NCBI RefSeq assembly: GCF_029868385.1
Contig: NZ_JARWNX010000059.1
Span: forward strand, 104,432 to 168,431
Origin: Nocardia cyriacigeorgica
GTDB lineage: Bacteria > Actinomycetota > Actinomycetes > Mycobacteriales > Mycobacteriaceae
Length of the DNA: 64,000 bases
Reading direction: 5' to 3'
Positions 16,314-24,585 of the stretch are shown in pieces. Both the position numbers and the translations under genes were made by a program. Under the pieces are notes generated by a model. It saw only the letters and a list, made by a program, of their open reading frames with translations, made no database searches and had not been told where the DNA came from. How positions within the stretch are numbered: the stretch's first letter is position 1; every line of letters begins with the position of its first letter.

Positions 16314-16398
16314 CCGACCTTTCGATCCGGCGCTGACTGTCGCCGTCCGGGGCGGAAACGTCCTGTTCGGGAGGGTCGCCAGCCTGTATCTTTGTGCC

Positions 16399-16980
16399 AT
16401 GACCGCAGTGCACGAGTCGCTCATGACAACCGAGGAGTTCGAGGAACTCGCTCGGTTGGCCGAGCGTGTCTCGGAGGGTGTTCGGTTGGAGTACATCGAG
16501 GGGAAACTGGGGGCGAAGGCAGTGCCGGATGGTGATCACGGACGGATCATCCAGTGGTTGATTCGAATCTTCATTGCACTGCGTCCCGAGCTATTTCTGT
16601 GGACCGAGCAGGGGTTGAAGGTCCGTGGCTATCGGTCCGGCCGCGCGCGGCCCGATGGCGTCCTCGCAGACGCCGAGGCGTTCGTCGGGTGCGGTGAATG
16701 GGCCGATCCGGAACCGGTGCTGATGGCTGTGGAAGTCACCTCACACGATCAGGACACCGATCGTCGAGATCGCGACGAAAAACCGCGTGCGTACGCTGAA
16801 TCGAGTATTCCGGTGTACCTGCTGATCGATCGTCAATCGTGCGAGTTGACCGTGCACAGCGAGCCCATCGATGGCCGGTACGAGCGACGGCTGACGGTGC
16901 CGTTCGGTAGTTCGGTCCGGATTCCGTCGCCGGTGGATGTCACGCTCGACACCGAGCCGCTGAAGGTGTGGGTCTCGTAG
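16399..16980 (+). CDS. Uma2-family (DUF820) putative PD-(D/E)XK nuclease-like protein
   Basis: The protein is 193 residues with the family pattern: MTTEEFEELARL near the start, RLEYIEGKLGAK, HGRIIQWLIRIF, then RARPDGVLAD and a VEVTS strand followed by a K-x-R-A-Y-A-E helix and IPVYLLIDRQ. The Asp of RPDG, Glu of EVTS and the downstream Lys form a PD-(D/E)XK-type site. The family is hugely expanded in cyanobacteria and common in actinomycetes, yet no member has a settled cellular role. The promoter looks leaderless: TATCTT (16387-16392), six bases, ATG. It converges with xthA, 12 bp away. Confidence 0.85.
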   Translation: MTAVHESLMTTEEFEELARLAERVSEGVRLEYIEGKLGAKAVPDGDHGRIIQWLIRIFIALRPELFLWTEQGLKVRGYRSGRARPDGVLADAEAFVGCGEWADPEPVLMAVEVTSHDQDTDRRDRDEKPRAYAESSIPVYLLIDRQSCELTVHSEPIDGRYERRLTVPFGSSVRIPSPVDVTLDTEPLKVWVS

Positions 16981-16992
16981 TCGGCGTAATGC

Positions 16993-17808
16993 TCAGTCGG
17001 TGAACTCCGCGATCACCGGGGCGTGATCGCTGGCGCCCTTGCCCTTGCGTTCCTCGCGGTCGACGACGGCGTCGGTGGCGGTCGATGCGAGGGCGGGGGA
17101 GGCCAGGAGGAAATCGATGCGCATGCCCTCTTTGCGGGGGAAGCGCAGCTGGGTGTAGTCCCAGTAGGTGTAGACGCCGGGGCCGGGGGCGAAGGGGCGC
17201 ATGACGTCGGCGAAGCCGGTGTCGAGGACGGCGGTGAAGGCGTCGCGTTCGGGCTGGGAGGTGTGGGTTTTGCCGGCGAAGAATTCGGGCGACCAGACGT
17301 CGTCGTCGGTGGGTGCGATATTCCAGTCGCCGACCAGTGCGATCTTGGCCTGCGGGTCTTCGGTGAGCCAGCGGGCGGCGTTGTCGCGCAGTGCGGCCAG
17401 CCACTCCAGTTTGTAGGTGTAGTGCGGATCGTCGAGGGCGCGGCCATTGGGTACGTACAGGCTCCACACCCGCACCCCGCCGCAGGTGGCGCCGATGGCG
17501 CGCGATTCGACCACCGGGGTGGCGATCAACGATTCGCCCGCGTTCTTGTCGAAGCCGGGCTGATCCGGGAACGCCAGCTCAACATCGGCCAGACCGACCC
17601 TGGAGGCGATGGCCACACCGTTCCACTGGTTGACGCCCAGGTGCGCCACCTCATAGCCGAGTTCGTCGAACCGTTCGAATGGGAACTGGTCGTCGCGGCA
17701 TTTGGTTTCCTGGATGGCCAGCACATCGATGTCCTGGCGGTCGAGGAAGGCCGCGACCCGGTCCATCCGGGAGCGAATCGAGTTGACGTTCCAGGTCGCG
17801 AGGCGCAC
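16993..17808 (-). CDS. xthA: Exodeoxyribonuclease III
   Basis: The protein is 271 residues with a GTG start. The exonuclease-endonuclease-phosphatase fold is clear: MRLATWNVNSIRSR (catalytic Asn), LAIQETKCRDDQFP (metal-binding Glu), GDWNIAP and a C-terminal SDHAPVIAEF block with the catalytic Asp-His. It removes 3' blocks and cuts at abasic sites in base excision repair. It lies 45 bp downstream of the GNAT gene, which overlaps def, so the three probably form a def-GNAT-xthA transcript, as in the Rv0429c-Rv0427c order of M. tuberculosis. Confidence 0.95.
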   Translation of the reverse strand: MRLATWNVNSIRSRMDRVAAFLDRQDIDVLAIQETKCRDDQFPFERFDELGYEVAHLGVNQWNGVAIASRVGLADVELAFPDQPGFDKNAGESLIATPVVESRAIGATCGGVRVWSLYVPNGRALDDPHYTYKLEWLAALRDNAARWLTEDPQAKIALVGDWNIAPTDDDVWSPEFFAGKTHTSQPERDAFTAVLDTGFADVMRPFAPGPGVYTYWDYTQLRFPRKEGMRIDFLLASPALASTATDAVVDREERKGKGASDHAPVIAEFTD

Positions 17809-17853
17809 GGGGTTCCTTGTCGAAGAGAGTGGAGCGAACGGTCTGATCCCGTT

Positions 17854-18834
17854 CTACCGCACCACCGGGATACGGGGTCCGGGGGCGGCGTAGCGGTAAT
17901 GGTGGTGGTCGAGGAAACCGAGTCCGCGATACAGCGCGAGCGCACCGGAATTATCGGTTTCGACCTGCACATATGCATGGGTGGCTCCCCGGTCGCGGCC
18001 CCAGCGGATCAGCTCGGCGCAGACCAGTGCGGCAAGTCCGTGCCGTCGATGCTGCTCCTCGGTGGTTACGCAGGTCAGTCCGATCCAGCGCAGCCCGTCG
18101 GGCGCGGTGGTGAGCGCGCCGCGGCCGATCGCGATGGGCGCGGGCACACCGAGTGAGGCGAAGCCGAGTTCGCCGTCGCGCACCGAGGTCAGCACGTCCA
18201 CCTCGGGTATGGGGGCGGGCGGATCCGAAGGTTCGGCGCCCCGATGACGATGCAGCTCCAGCCATGCCGCATCGGGGGCCGGTGCGATGCGCACCATCGA
18301 CGGACCGCGCGGCAGCACGAAATTGTCCAGGTCGATCCCGAGCACCGCCGTCTCACCCCAGGTGTGCCAGCCCGAGGGCGGCGGCGCCAACCGATCCGGC
18401 AGCAGCAACCGCAACGGCAGGCCGCGTGCGGTCATCCACGCCTCGATCCGATGCAGCGCATCCGCGGAGACGAGTGCGGGTCCATCCGAATTGCCCAGCG
18501 GCACGGCGGAGTTCGCGCGATTGGTGTAGCCGTGCCCGGCGCGCACCAACCAGCCGTCGATCCAGGCGTGTTCGGCGCCGGGCCAGCCATCGGCCGCCGC
18601 CGCTTCCACCGCGCGGATCTCGCTGGTGCGAATCGGCCTCGGCCCCAATGCTTTCAATGCCACCACGCGGTCGGCGGAGACCGAGACCACCTGGCCGTCG
18701 GCGCCGCGCACGGTCGGCGGATCGAGGGAGACCAGTTCGCCGATCACATCCGTCATCGGCTGTGGATAGCCCTCGGGCAGCAGATAACGCAGCACCACCC
18801 GGCGACCGAGCGGAATATCGGCGGAATCAGTCAT
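17854..18834 (-). CDS. GNAT-family N-acetyltransferase (Rv0428c-like)
   Basis: The protein is 326 residues. The C-terminal ~110 residues form the GNAT domain, with ERHRRHGLAALVCAELIRWG as the acetyl-CoA pyrophosphate loop and NSGALALYRGLGF as the beta5-alpha4 motif. The N-terminal two thirds are unusual: an SH3-like barrel (about residues 10-55: VVLRYLLPEG...VVSVSADRVVALKAL) and a second half-GNAT-like region containing GWLVRAGHGYTNRANSAV, seen in the Rv0428c family. The start overlaps the def stop by 8 bp. Its acceptor is unknown; the constant linkage to peptide deformylase hints at a protein or peptide substrate, which is inference. Confidence 0.87.
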   Translation of the reverse strand: MTDSADIPLGRRVVLRYLLPEGYPQPMTDVIGELVSLDPPTVRGADGQVVSVSADRVVALKALGPRPIRTSEIRAVEAAAADGWPGAEHAWIDGWLVRAGHGYTNRANSAVPLGNSDGPALVSADALHRIEAWMTARGLPLRLLLPDRLAPPPSGWHTWGETAVLGIDLDNFVLPRGPSMVRIAPAPDAAWLELHRHRGAEPSDPPAPIPEVDVLTSVRDGELGFASLGVPAPIAIGRGALTTAPDGLRWIGLTCVTTEEQHRRHGLAALVCAELIRWGRDRGATHAYVQVETDNSGALALYRGLGFLDHHHYRYAAPGPRIPVVR

Positions 18835-19414
18835 GCCCGAACGGATCCGGCACGGTGCCGGGCACCCAGCTCAAACCCGGTACGCCCCAGCCGCTGCGCT
18901 TGATGGCCTTCTTCGCGGCGCGGGCATTGCGGCCGACCAGCACATCGACGTAGAGGAAGCCGTCGAGATGGCCGACCTCGTGTTGCAGCATCCGGGCGAA
19001 GAAGCCCTTGCCCTCGATCTCCACCGGTTCGCCGTGCTCGTCGACGCCGGTGACCTTGGCCCAGTCGGCGCGGCCGGTGGGGAACTGCTCACCGGGGACC
19101 GACAGGCAGCCCTCCTCATCGTCATCGGGATCGGGCATGGTCTCGGGGATCTCGGAGGTCTCGAGCACCGGATTGATCACCGCGCCGCGGCGACGGGTGA
19201 CCGTGCCATCAGCGGCCTGATCCGGGCAGTCGTAGACGAACATCCGCAGCGGCTTCCCCACCTGGTTCGCCGCGAGACCCACACCATTGGCGGCGTCGAG
19301 CGTCTCGTACATGTCCGCGATCAGCCCGGCCAGCTCCTCCGGCGACTGAGTCACCCGTTCGGTCGGATTGTGCAGAACGGGATCGCCGACGATCACGATA
19401 GGGAGGATTGCCAT
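18827..19414 (-). CDS. def: Peptide deformylase
   Basis: The protein is 195 residues from the ATG at 19414; an in-frame GTG at 19420 would add two residues, and neither has a clear ribosome site. The three diagnostic motifs are present: GVGLAANQ at 44-51, EGCLSV with metal ligand Cys103, and QHEVGHLDG with His145, Glu146 and His149. It removes the formyl group from nascent proteins at the ribosome. The acidic insert DPDDDEEG before the second motif is typical of actinobacterial deformylases. It overlaps the GNAT gene by 8 bp and is head-to-head with the DUF3263 gene. Confidence 0.96.
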   Translation of the reverse strand: MAILPIVIVGDPVLHNPTERVTQSPEELAGLIADMYETLDAANGVGLAANQVGKPLRMFVYDCPDQAADGTVTRRRGAVINPVLETSEIPETMPDPDDDEEGCLSVPGEQFPTGRADWAKVTGVDEHGEPVEIEGKGFFARMLQHEVGHLDGFLYVDVLVGRNARAAKKAIKRSGWGVPGLSWVPGTVPDPFGHD

Positions 19415-19631
19415 GGGCACAATTTTGCCGCGTCGACGTCAGGCGGCGCGCGCCGCCCCTCGGCGGACGTTTTTCCGGGTGGCCGACGGTGGCCGGACCG
19501 TCCATGCGACACGTAACCGCTGGTACCGGACACGCCGGTGGACAGACGGCGCGATCGTGTGTCCCCGTGGTTGAATGATCCGCGACGTACAAGCATCATT
19601 TCGTCCGACGGTGACTCGGCGAGGGAGCAAG

Positions 19632-19976
19632 ATGGACGGCGCAGCAGCGCGGGACCTTACCGCAATCCAGGACAGCCCTTCTACGAGCGAAGAGGTCGCG
19701 GCCACTCAGCAGGCCGGTGACGACGACGGCCTGAGCCGTCGCGAACACGACATCCTGGCCTTCGAGCGTCAGTGGTGGAAGTACGCGGGGGCCAAAGAAG
19801 AAGCCATCCGCGAGCTGTTCTCGATGTCGCCCACCCGGTACTACCAGGTGCTCAATGCCCTCGTGGACCGGCAGGAAGCGCTGGCCGCCGACCCGATGCT
19901 GGTCAAACGGCTGCGCCGGCTGCGGGCCAGCAGGCAGAAGGCCCGCGCCGCGCGGCGGCTCGGGTTCCAGGTGTGA
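19632..19976 (+). CDS. DUF3263 small protein (Rv0430-like, possible DNA-binding)
   Basis: The protein is 114 residues from the ATG at 19632, supported by GAGGGAG four bases upstream. The DUF3263 core is obvious: LSRREHDILAFERQWWKYAGAKEEAIRELF, then MSPTRYYQVLNALVDR and a basic tail RLRRLRASRQKARAARRLGF. The helices resemble a sigma-factor region 4 or helix-turn-helix, and the tail is strongly positive, so DNA or RNA binding is plausible. Function is unproven. It is followed after 18 bp by the LytR-C protein, which has its own apparent leaderless promoter, in the same order as Rv0430-Rv0431. Confidence 0.88.
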   Translation: MDGAAARDLTAIQDSPSTSEEVAATQQAGDDDGLSRREHDILAFERQWWKYAGAKEEAIRELFSMSPTRYYQVLNALVDRQEALAADPMLVKRLRRLRASRQKARAARRLGFQV

Positions 19977-19994
19977 CGGACTAGGCTCGAACAG

Positions 19995-20534
19995 GTGAGT
20001 TATCCGAAACCCACTCCCGGCGGGATCCCGCTGCGCGCGCTGGCGATGGTGCTGATCGCACTCGCCATCGTTTTCGCCGGTCTTGGCGCGATGTCGCTGT
20101 CGAGCGCGGACTCCGACACCGAATCGGCCGAGACCAGTGCGCCGGAGACGACGTCGGTGGCGGCGGCCCCGCAGGCCACCTCCGCGCGGACCACCACCGC
20201 CGCACCCACCACGACGGCCGCTCCGACCACCACCACCGGCGCCACATCGACGGTGGATCAGGCGACGCCGATCCGGGTGCTCAACAACAGCCTGGTCGCC
20301 GGGCTGGCATCGAAGACGGTGAACCAGCTCGCCGCCAACGGCTGGACCAATGCCTCGGCGGGCAACTACGCGGGCTCGACCATTCCGGCCACCACCGTCT
20401 ATTACGGCACCGCCACCGGAGACAAGGCGGCGGCCGAAGCCGTCGCTGCCGTTCTCGGTGCGGGCGTCGCGCCGATGATCTCCGGATTGGGCGCCGGTTC
20501 CACCGGGGTGGTCGTCGTGGTGACCGGGAACTGA
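19995..20534 (+). CDS. Membrane-anchored LytR C-terminal domain protein (Rv0431-like)
   Basis: The protein is 179 residues with a GTG start. A short cytoplasmic segment precedes one transmembrane helix (about 14-36, LRALAMVLIALAIVFAGLGA). A Thr/Ala/Pro-rich linker (about 45-90, repeats of TTTAAPTTT) leads to the LytR_C fold (IRVLNNSLVAGLA...LGAGVAPMISG) outside the membrane. LytR_C domains are found on cell-wall ligases and alone in Rv0431, so a peptidoglycan or wall-polymer role is likely. No ribosome site is seen; TAGGCT (19982-19987) seven bases before the GTG suggests a leaderless transcript starting inside the gap after DUF3263. Confidence 0.87.
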   Translation: MSYPKPTPGGIPLRALAMVLIALAIVFAGLGAMSLSSADSDTESAETSAPETTSVAAAPQATSARTTTAAPTTTAAPTTTTGATSTVDQATPIRVLNNSLVAGLASKTVNQLAANGWTNASAGNYAGSTIPATTVYYGTATGDKAAAEAVAAVLGAGVAPMISGLGAGSTGVVVVVTGN

Positions 20535-20616
20535 CCCGCTCCGACACGGCCCGAGGATCGAGCGACACGGCGGGCGTGGCATCATCTTGACCGATAAAAC
20601 AACGTGTCCACCCAGC

Positions 20617-20643
20617 TTTACTCGTAAACTCGGTACTCGTAAA
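20617..20643 (+). repeat. TACTCGTAAA direct repeat ahead of sodC
   Basis: TACTCGTAAA occurs at 20619-20628 and again at 20634-20643, a 15-bp period. The first copy is part of the inverted repeat TTTACTCGTAAA (20617-20628), and the second runs into the AAAGGAG ribosome site (20641-20647). It may be a regulator site or a structured leader; the function is unknown. Confidence 0.5.
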
Positions 20644-20654
20644 GGAGTTCCCCG

Positions 20655-21368
20655 ATGGCACCGTCCACAACTCGTCGCCCGTCCTGGCGGACCGTGACCC
20701 CGGTGCTGGCGATCGCCGTCTTCGGCCTCACCGCCTGCACGAACAGCCAGGAGTCGAGTGACGTCCAGGGAACGACCCCGCCGGTGTGGACGAGTTCACC
20801 CGCCCCGGCCGGTACCGAGAGCGGTCACGGCGGTGGCCACGGTGGCAGCACCGGCGGACACGGCGACTCCACGGAAGCCGGTGGCACGAAGGTCGATCTT
20901 AAGGATGCCACCGGCACCACGGTCGGCACCGCCGATATCACCGAGGCGGGCAGCCATCTGCGGATCAGCGTCGAGGCCCATGGTCTGCGTCCCGGATTCC
21001 ACGGTCTGCATATCCACCAGGTGGGCAAGTGTGAGCCCAATTCGATGGCTCCCACCGGCGGTTCGGCCGGTGACTTCCTCTCCGCCGGTGGCCATCTCCA
21101 GGTCGGCGCCGCCAATTCGCATCCGGCCAGCGGTGATCTGACCTCGTTGCAGGTCCGCGAGGACGGCAACGCCACCCTCGTCACCACCACCGACAAGGTG
21201 ACCATGTCCGATATCCGCGGCAAGGCGCTGATCATCCACGCCGACGCCGACAACTTCGGCAACATCCCCGGCCGCTACAACCGCGCCGACGGTGTCGCGG
21301 GCCCGGACGAGGCCACCCTCGCGACCGGCGACGCGGGCGGCCGTGTCGCCTGCGGCGTCATCCAGTAG
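20655..21368 (+). CDS. sodC: Superoxide dismutase [Cu-Zn], lipoprotein
   Basis: The protein is 237 residues. A signal peptide ends in the lipobox LTAC with Cys28, so it is anchored outside the membrane. A low-complexity linker rich in Gly and His (H58, H62, H69) precedes the SOD fold. Copper ligands are His119 and His121 (GLHIHQ), His147 (GGHLQV) and His205 (LIIHADADNFG). On the zinc side only His156 and Asp161 follow His147, so one canonical zinc histidine is missing, as reported for the zinc-free M. tuberculosis SodC. It would protect the envelope from superoxide. The ribosome site is AAAGGAG. It is followed 12 bp later by the YbdK-like gene. Confidence 0.95.
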   Translation: MAPSTTRRPSWRTVTPVLAIAVFGLTACTNSQESSDVQGTTPPVWTSSPAPAGTESGHGGGHGGSTGGHGDSTEAGGTKVDLKDATGTTVGTADITEAGSHLRISVEAHGLRPGFHGLHIHQVGKCEPNSMAPTGGSAGDFLSAGGHLQVGAANSHPASGDLTSLQVREDGNATLVTTTDKVTMSDIRGKALIIHADADNFGNIPGRYNRADGVAGPDEATLATGDAGGRVACGVIQ

Positions 21369-21380
21369 GAGCGTGCCGGC

Positions 21381-22526
21381 ATGGGCGGGGCTGGGATCGA
21401 GAGGGTTGTCTTCCACGGTTCGCCCCGCCCGACCATCGGCGTGGAATGGGAGATCGCGCTCGTCGACAAGGTGACCCGCGATCTGTCCAATACCGCTGCG
21501 ACAGTGTTCGATTCGGTCGGTGATCTGCGTGCCCACGACGGCACGCCGCAGGTGACGAAGGAATTGCTGCGCAATACCGTCGAACTCGTCACCGGTGTGC
21601 ACGACACCGTCGGCGAGGCGATGGACGATCTGCGCGGCACCATGGACACGGTGCGTCGCGCCGCCGATCCGCTCGGTGTCGACCTGTTCTGCGCGGGCAC
21701 CCACCCCTTCGCGCAGTGGTCGGCCCAGCAGCTGACCCGCTCACCGCATTACGACGAGCTGATCGAACGCACCCAGTGGTGGGGCAGGCAGATGTTGATC
21801 TGGGGCGTGCACGTGCACGTCGGAGTGTCGCATCAGGACAAGGTCTTTCCGATCCTGAACTCGCTGCTGCTGTCGTATCCGCATCTGCTCGCGCTGTCGT
21901 CGTCGTCACCGATGTGGTCGGGCGCCGATACCGGCTATGCGAGCAACCGCGCGTTGATGTTCCAGCAGCTGCCCACCGCCGGTCTGCCGTTCCAGTTCGA
22001 GAACTGGACCCAGTTCGAGTATTTCGTGCACGACCAGTTCAAAACCGGTGTGTTCGAACAACTCGGCGGTATGCACTGGGATATCCGGCCGGCACCGAAA
22101 TGGGGCACCATCGAGGTGCGGGTCTGCGACGGTATTTCCACCAGGGCCGAACTGGCCGCGATGGCGGCGTTCATCCACTGTCTGATCGTCGATCTGGACC
22201 GGCGGGTGGAAAACGGCGAAGAGTTGCCCACCCTGCCGCCGTGGCATGTGCAGGAGAACAAGTGGCGGGCCGCGCGATATGGCCTCGACGCGATCGTCAT
22301 CGTCGACGCCGACAGCAATGAGCGTCTCGTCACAGATGATCTGTCCGAGCTATTGAACCGGTTGGAGCCCACCGCGAAGCTGCTCGGCTGTTCCGACGAA
22401 CTCGCCTCGGTCGCCGAAATTCCCGTTCGCGGCGCCTCCTACCAGCGGCAGCGCAAGGTGGCGGCCGCGGCGCAGGGTGATCTCGTCGCGGTGGTGGACG
22501 CGCTGGTCAAGGAACTCGACCAGTGA
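21381..22526 (+). CDS. Carboxylate-amine ligase, YbdK-type glutamate-cysteine ligase 2 family
   Basis: The protein is 381 residues with the GCS2 fold: PTIGVEWEIALVD near the N-terminus (ATP-grasp-like Glu residues), LVTGVHDTVGEAM, WGVHVHVGVSHQ and MHWDIRPAPKWGTIEVRVCDG. Such enzymes have weak gamma-glutamylcysteine ligase activity in vitro; actinomycetes make mycothiol rather than glutathione, so the physiological ligation is open. It lies 12 bp after sodC in the same direction, matching Rv0432-Rv0433, which suggests a link to oxidative defence. Confidence 0.9.
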   Translation: MGGAGIERVVFHGSPRPTIGVEWEIALVDKVTRDLSNTAATVFDSVGDLRAHDGTPQVTKELLRNTVELVTGVHDTVGEAMDDLRGTMDTVRRAADPLGVDLFCAGTHPFAQWSAQQLTRSPHYDELIERTQWWGRQMLIWGVHVHVGVSHQDKVFPILNSLLLSYPHLLALSSSSPMWSGADTGYASNRALMFQQLPTAGLPFQFENWTQFEYFVHDQFKTGVFEQLGGMHWDIRPAPKWGTIEVRVCDGISTRAELAAMAAFIHCLIVDLDRRVENGEELPTLPPWHVQENKWRAARYGLDAIVIVDADSNERLVTDDLSELLNRLEPTAKLLGCSDELASVAEIPVRGASYQRQRKVAAAAQGDLVAVVDALVKELDQ

Positions 22527-22590
22527 GCGCGGCGGCTGTCGTCTGCTGACGTTCGGTCGGCCGGGGGACCACGTTCACCTGCCGTTTAAC

Positions 22591-23967
22591 ATGGTCGATG
22601 TGTTAGTCGAAGACCCGAACTCCAGAGTTGGCGACGCGGACCGATTGTCCGTGCCGCGTACCCGGATTCGAGTCCTCGCCATGGGCGCCGCGATCGCCGC
22701 GGTGCCCGCCCTGTTGATCGCCCTCCAAGTGGTGGCGCTGATCCAGGGTTTCGAAGGTCCGCTGGAGAGCCTGTGGCGTGATTTCGCGGGCACACCCAAG
22801 TCGATGACGGTGCCGTGGGCGGGGCTGGCGCTGGCGCTGGTCGGGCTGCCGACGCGGCGGCGCTGGATCGCGGCGGGCGCCGCGGTGGCGATCGACGCCG
22901 TCTGCGCGGGTGGCCGAATGCTGGCGGGGGACCCGTTCGCGGTGGGCAACGGCCCGGTGATCGTGTTGACCGCGATCGCGGTGCTCGCGCTGGTGCGCTG
23001 GGAAGGCGCCGAACGCCGTAACGCCCTGCACGCGGCGGCGCTGGGCGCGCTGCTGATCCTGGCCACCAAGGTCGGCGACGTATGGCTGCATGTCACGATC
23101 CTCACCCAGCCGCAGGTGCTCGACGAATACGTCATGCTGGCCGATCACGCCCTCGGCGATCCGGCGTGGGTGATGGGCCGGGTACTGGACACTCTCGGCC
23201 CGTCGGTGGAGGCGGTGCTGCACTGGGTCTATATCGAACTGCCCGCCGCGGCGATCGTGGTCGCGGTGTGGCAGCTGCGCGGGGTGGTGTCCACCGGACG
23301 CTGGCCGGGGCACTATCTGGTGCGGACGTTTCTGGTGCTCGGGCTGGTGGGTCCGCTGATCTACGTGCTGTTCCCGGTGGTCGGCCCGATGTTCGCCTTC
23401 GGCGCCGACGGCGCCGGATTCCAGTTGGGCAACTACTGGCCGCAGGTGGTGCCGCCGGTCGATCGCAATCCGTCGGCGCTGGATTTCGACGGCGTCACTC
23501 CGCGCAACTGCATGCCCTCCATGCACACCGCATGGGCGCTCGCGGTGTTCCTGCACACCCGCCGCGCCGCCGACGGCGGTCTCGCACCCCGCTGGCTGCG
23601 CTGGGGCGGGATGTTCTGGCTGCTGTGCACGTTGGCGGCGACCCTCGGCTTCGGCTACCACTACGGCGTCGATCTGGTCGCCGGCGCGGTGCTGTGCCTC
23701 ACCGTGGAGTCGGCGCTGCGCGAACCCGAGCGCGGCTGGGGCTGGTTCCGCATCCGGCTGGTGGCCGGTGGCACGTTGGTGCTGGCCGCCCTGCTGGTGT
23801 CCTATCGCTATCTGGCTGTACCGATGGCGGAGTATCCGGTGCTGGCGGGCACCATTGTGCTGGCGCTGCTGGCCGCTGTGGCCGCGGCCTTCCACGGCAC
23901 CTGGTTCGCCCGCAGGCAGAAGGTGCGCGCGGAGGAGATCGAGCCGGTCGCGGCTTCGGCCGAATAG
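22591..23967 (+). CDS. Polytopic membrane PAP2-superfamily protein (inositolphosphotransferase-like)
   Basis: The protein is 458 residues from the ATG at 22591; the frame is open upstream but overlaps the ligase gene. I count about ten to twelve hydrophobic segments. The PAP2 catalytic blocks are CMPSMHTAWAL (His of motif 2) and GFGYHYGVDLVAGA (His and Asp of motif 3), in the arrangement seen in AUR1/IPC-synthase-like PAP2 proteins. It probably transfers or removes a phospho-headgroup from a lipid on the outer face of the membrane, for example in phosphatidylinositol or glycolipid metabolism. It converges with the mnh operon, leaving only 10 bp between stops. Confidence 0.85.
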   Translation: MVDVLVEDPNSRVGDADRLSVPRTRIRVLAMGAAIAAVPALLIALQVVALIQGFEGPLESLWRDFAGTPKSMTVPWAGLALALVGLPTRRRWIAAGAAVAIDAVCAGGRMLAGDPFAVGNGPVIVLTAIAVLALVRWEGAERRNALHAAALGALLILATKVGDVWLHVTILTQPQVLDEYVMLADHALGDPAWVMGRVLDTLGPSVEAVLHWVYIELPAAAIVVAVWQLRGVVSTGRWPGHYLVRTFLVLGLVGPLIYVLFPVVGPMFAFGADGAGFQLGNYWPQVVPPVDRNPSALDFDGVTPRNCMPSMHTAWALAVFLHTRRAADGGLAPRWLRWGGMFWLLCTLAATLGFGYHYGVDLVAGAVLCLTVESALREPERGWGWFRIRLVAGGTLVLAALLVSYRYLAVPMAEYPVLAGTIVLALLAAVAAAFHGTWFARRQKVRAEEIEPVAASAE

Positions 23968-23977
23968 CAGCCGGTGC

Positions 23978-24328
23978 TCAGTTGCTCGGCCGCTGATCCA
24001 GTTCGTTGCCCAGTTCGTTGACGGCGAGCAGCCCGTCGCGGTGTCGCTGTTCGCGGTAGGCGGTGCGGCCGATCAGATGCGCGATCACCGGAGCGGTCAG
24101 CAGGGTGAACAGGCCGACCAGGATCAACATCCAGGCGTCCGGGCTGTCGTAGACCCGGATGATGGTGCCGCCCAGCACCAGGTTCAGGCCGATGACCTGT
24201 GGTTTGGTGGCGGCATGCATGCGCATGAGGGTGTCGGGAAACCGGACGATGCCGATGGCTGCGGTGAACGCCAGCGCCGCACCGAGCACGATGAGGATGC
24301 CGGAGATCCAATCGAGGACAGTGCTCAT
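23978..24328 (-). CDS. mnhG: Na+/H+ antiporter subunit G
   Basis: The protein is 116 residues with three transmembrane helices. The MnhG/MrpG core GIVRFPDTLMRMHAATKPQVIGL is unmistakable. It is the last gene of the operon, and its ATG overlaps the mnhF stop by 4 bp. As a subunit of the Mrp complex it helps build the membrane antiporter that exchanges Na+ or K+ for H+, supporting salt and alkali tolerance. The polar C-terminal tail (about 25 residues) is cytoplasmic. Confidence 0.95.
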   Translation of the reverse strand: MSTVLDWISGILIVLGAALAFTAAIGIVRFPDTLMRMHAATKPQVIGLNLVLGGTIIRVYDSPDAWMLILVGLFTLLTAPVIAHLIGRTAYREQRHRDGLLAVNELGNELDQRPSN

Positions 24329-24585
24329 CGGTCGTCCTGCACTCGGAATCGGGACACCGCGGCCGAGCCGAGGAACCCGACCAGCGCCAATGCGACGATG
24401 GCGGGCACCACCGTGGTGTCACGGCTGTAGGCGGCCCAGACGGCGAGCCCGCAGATGGCCATCGCGACCAGCGAATCGATGCCGACCACACGATCGAGGG
24501 TGCTCGGCCCGGCCAGGGTGCGGTAGGCGGTGATCAGCGCGGCCGCCACCAGCAGGACGGCGGCCGTCACGGCGACGACGATCAT
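24325..24585 (-). CDS. mnhF: Na+/H+ antiporter subunit F
   Basis: The protein is 86 residues with three hydrophobic helices and the conserved GPSTLDRVVGIDSL loop of MrpF. The ATG overlaps the mnhE stop and the end overlaps mnhG, each by 4 bp. It is a small membrane subunit needed for Mrp assembly. Confidence 0.95.
   Translation of the reverse strand: MIVVAVTAAVLLVAAALITAYRTLAGPSTLDRVVGIDSLVAMAICGLAVWAAYSRDTTVVPAIVALALVGFLGSAAVSRFRVQDDR

Noticed and set aside
17023..18156. 377-codon rightward frame opposite xthA and the GNAT gene
   Set aside because: Gly/Val/Asp-rich shadow crossing two conserved genes.
20200..20250. ACC-rich tandem-like tract that resembles a short repeat array
   Set aside because: It encodes the Thr-rich linker of the LytR-C protein; the units are irregular and there are no spacers, so it is not a CRISPR or satellite.
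20083..20322. Arg/Pro-rich frame inside the LytR-C gene
   Set aside because: Frame-shifted reading of the Thr/Ala/Pro linker; repeats in the DNA give artificial low-complexity protein.
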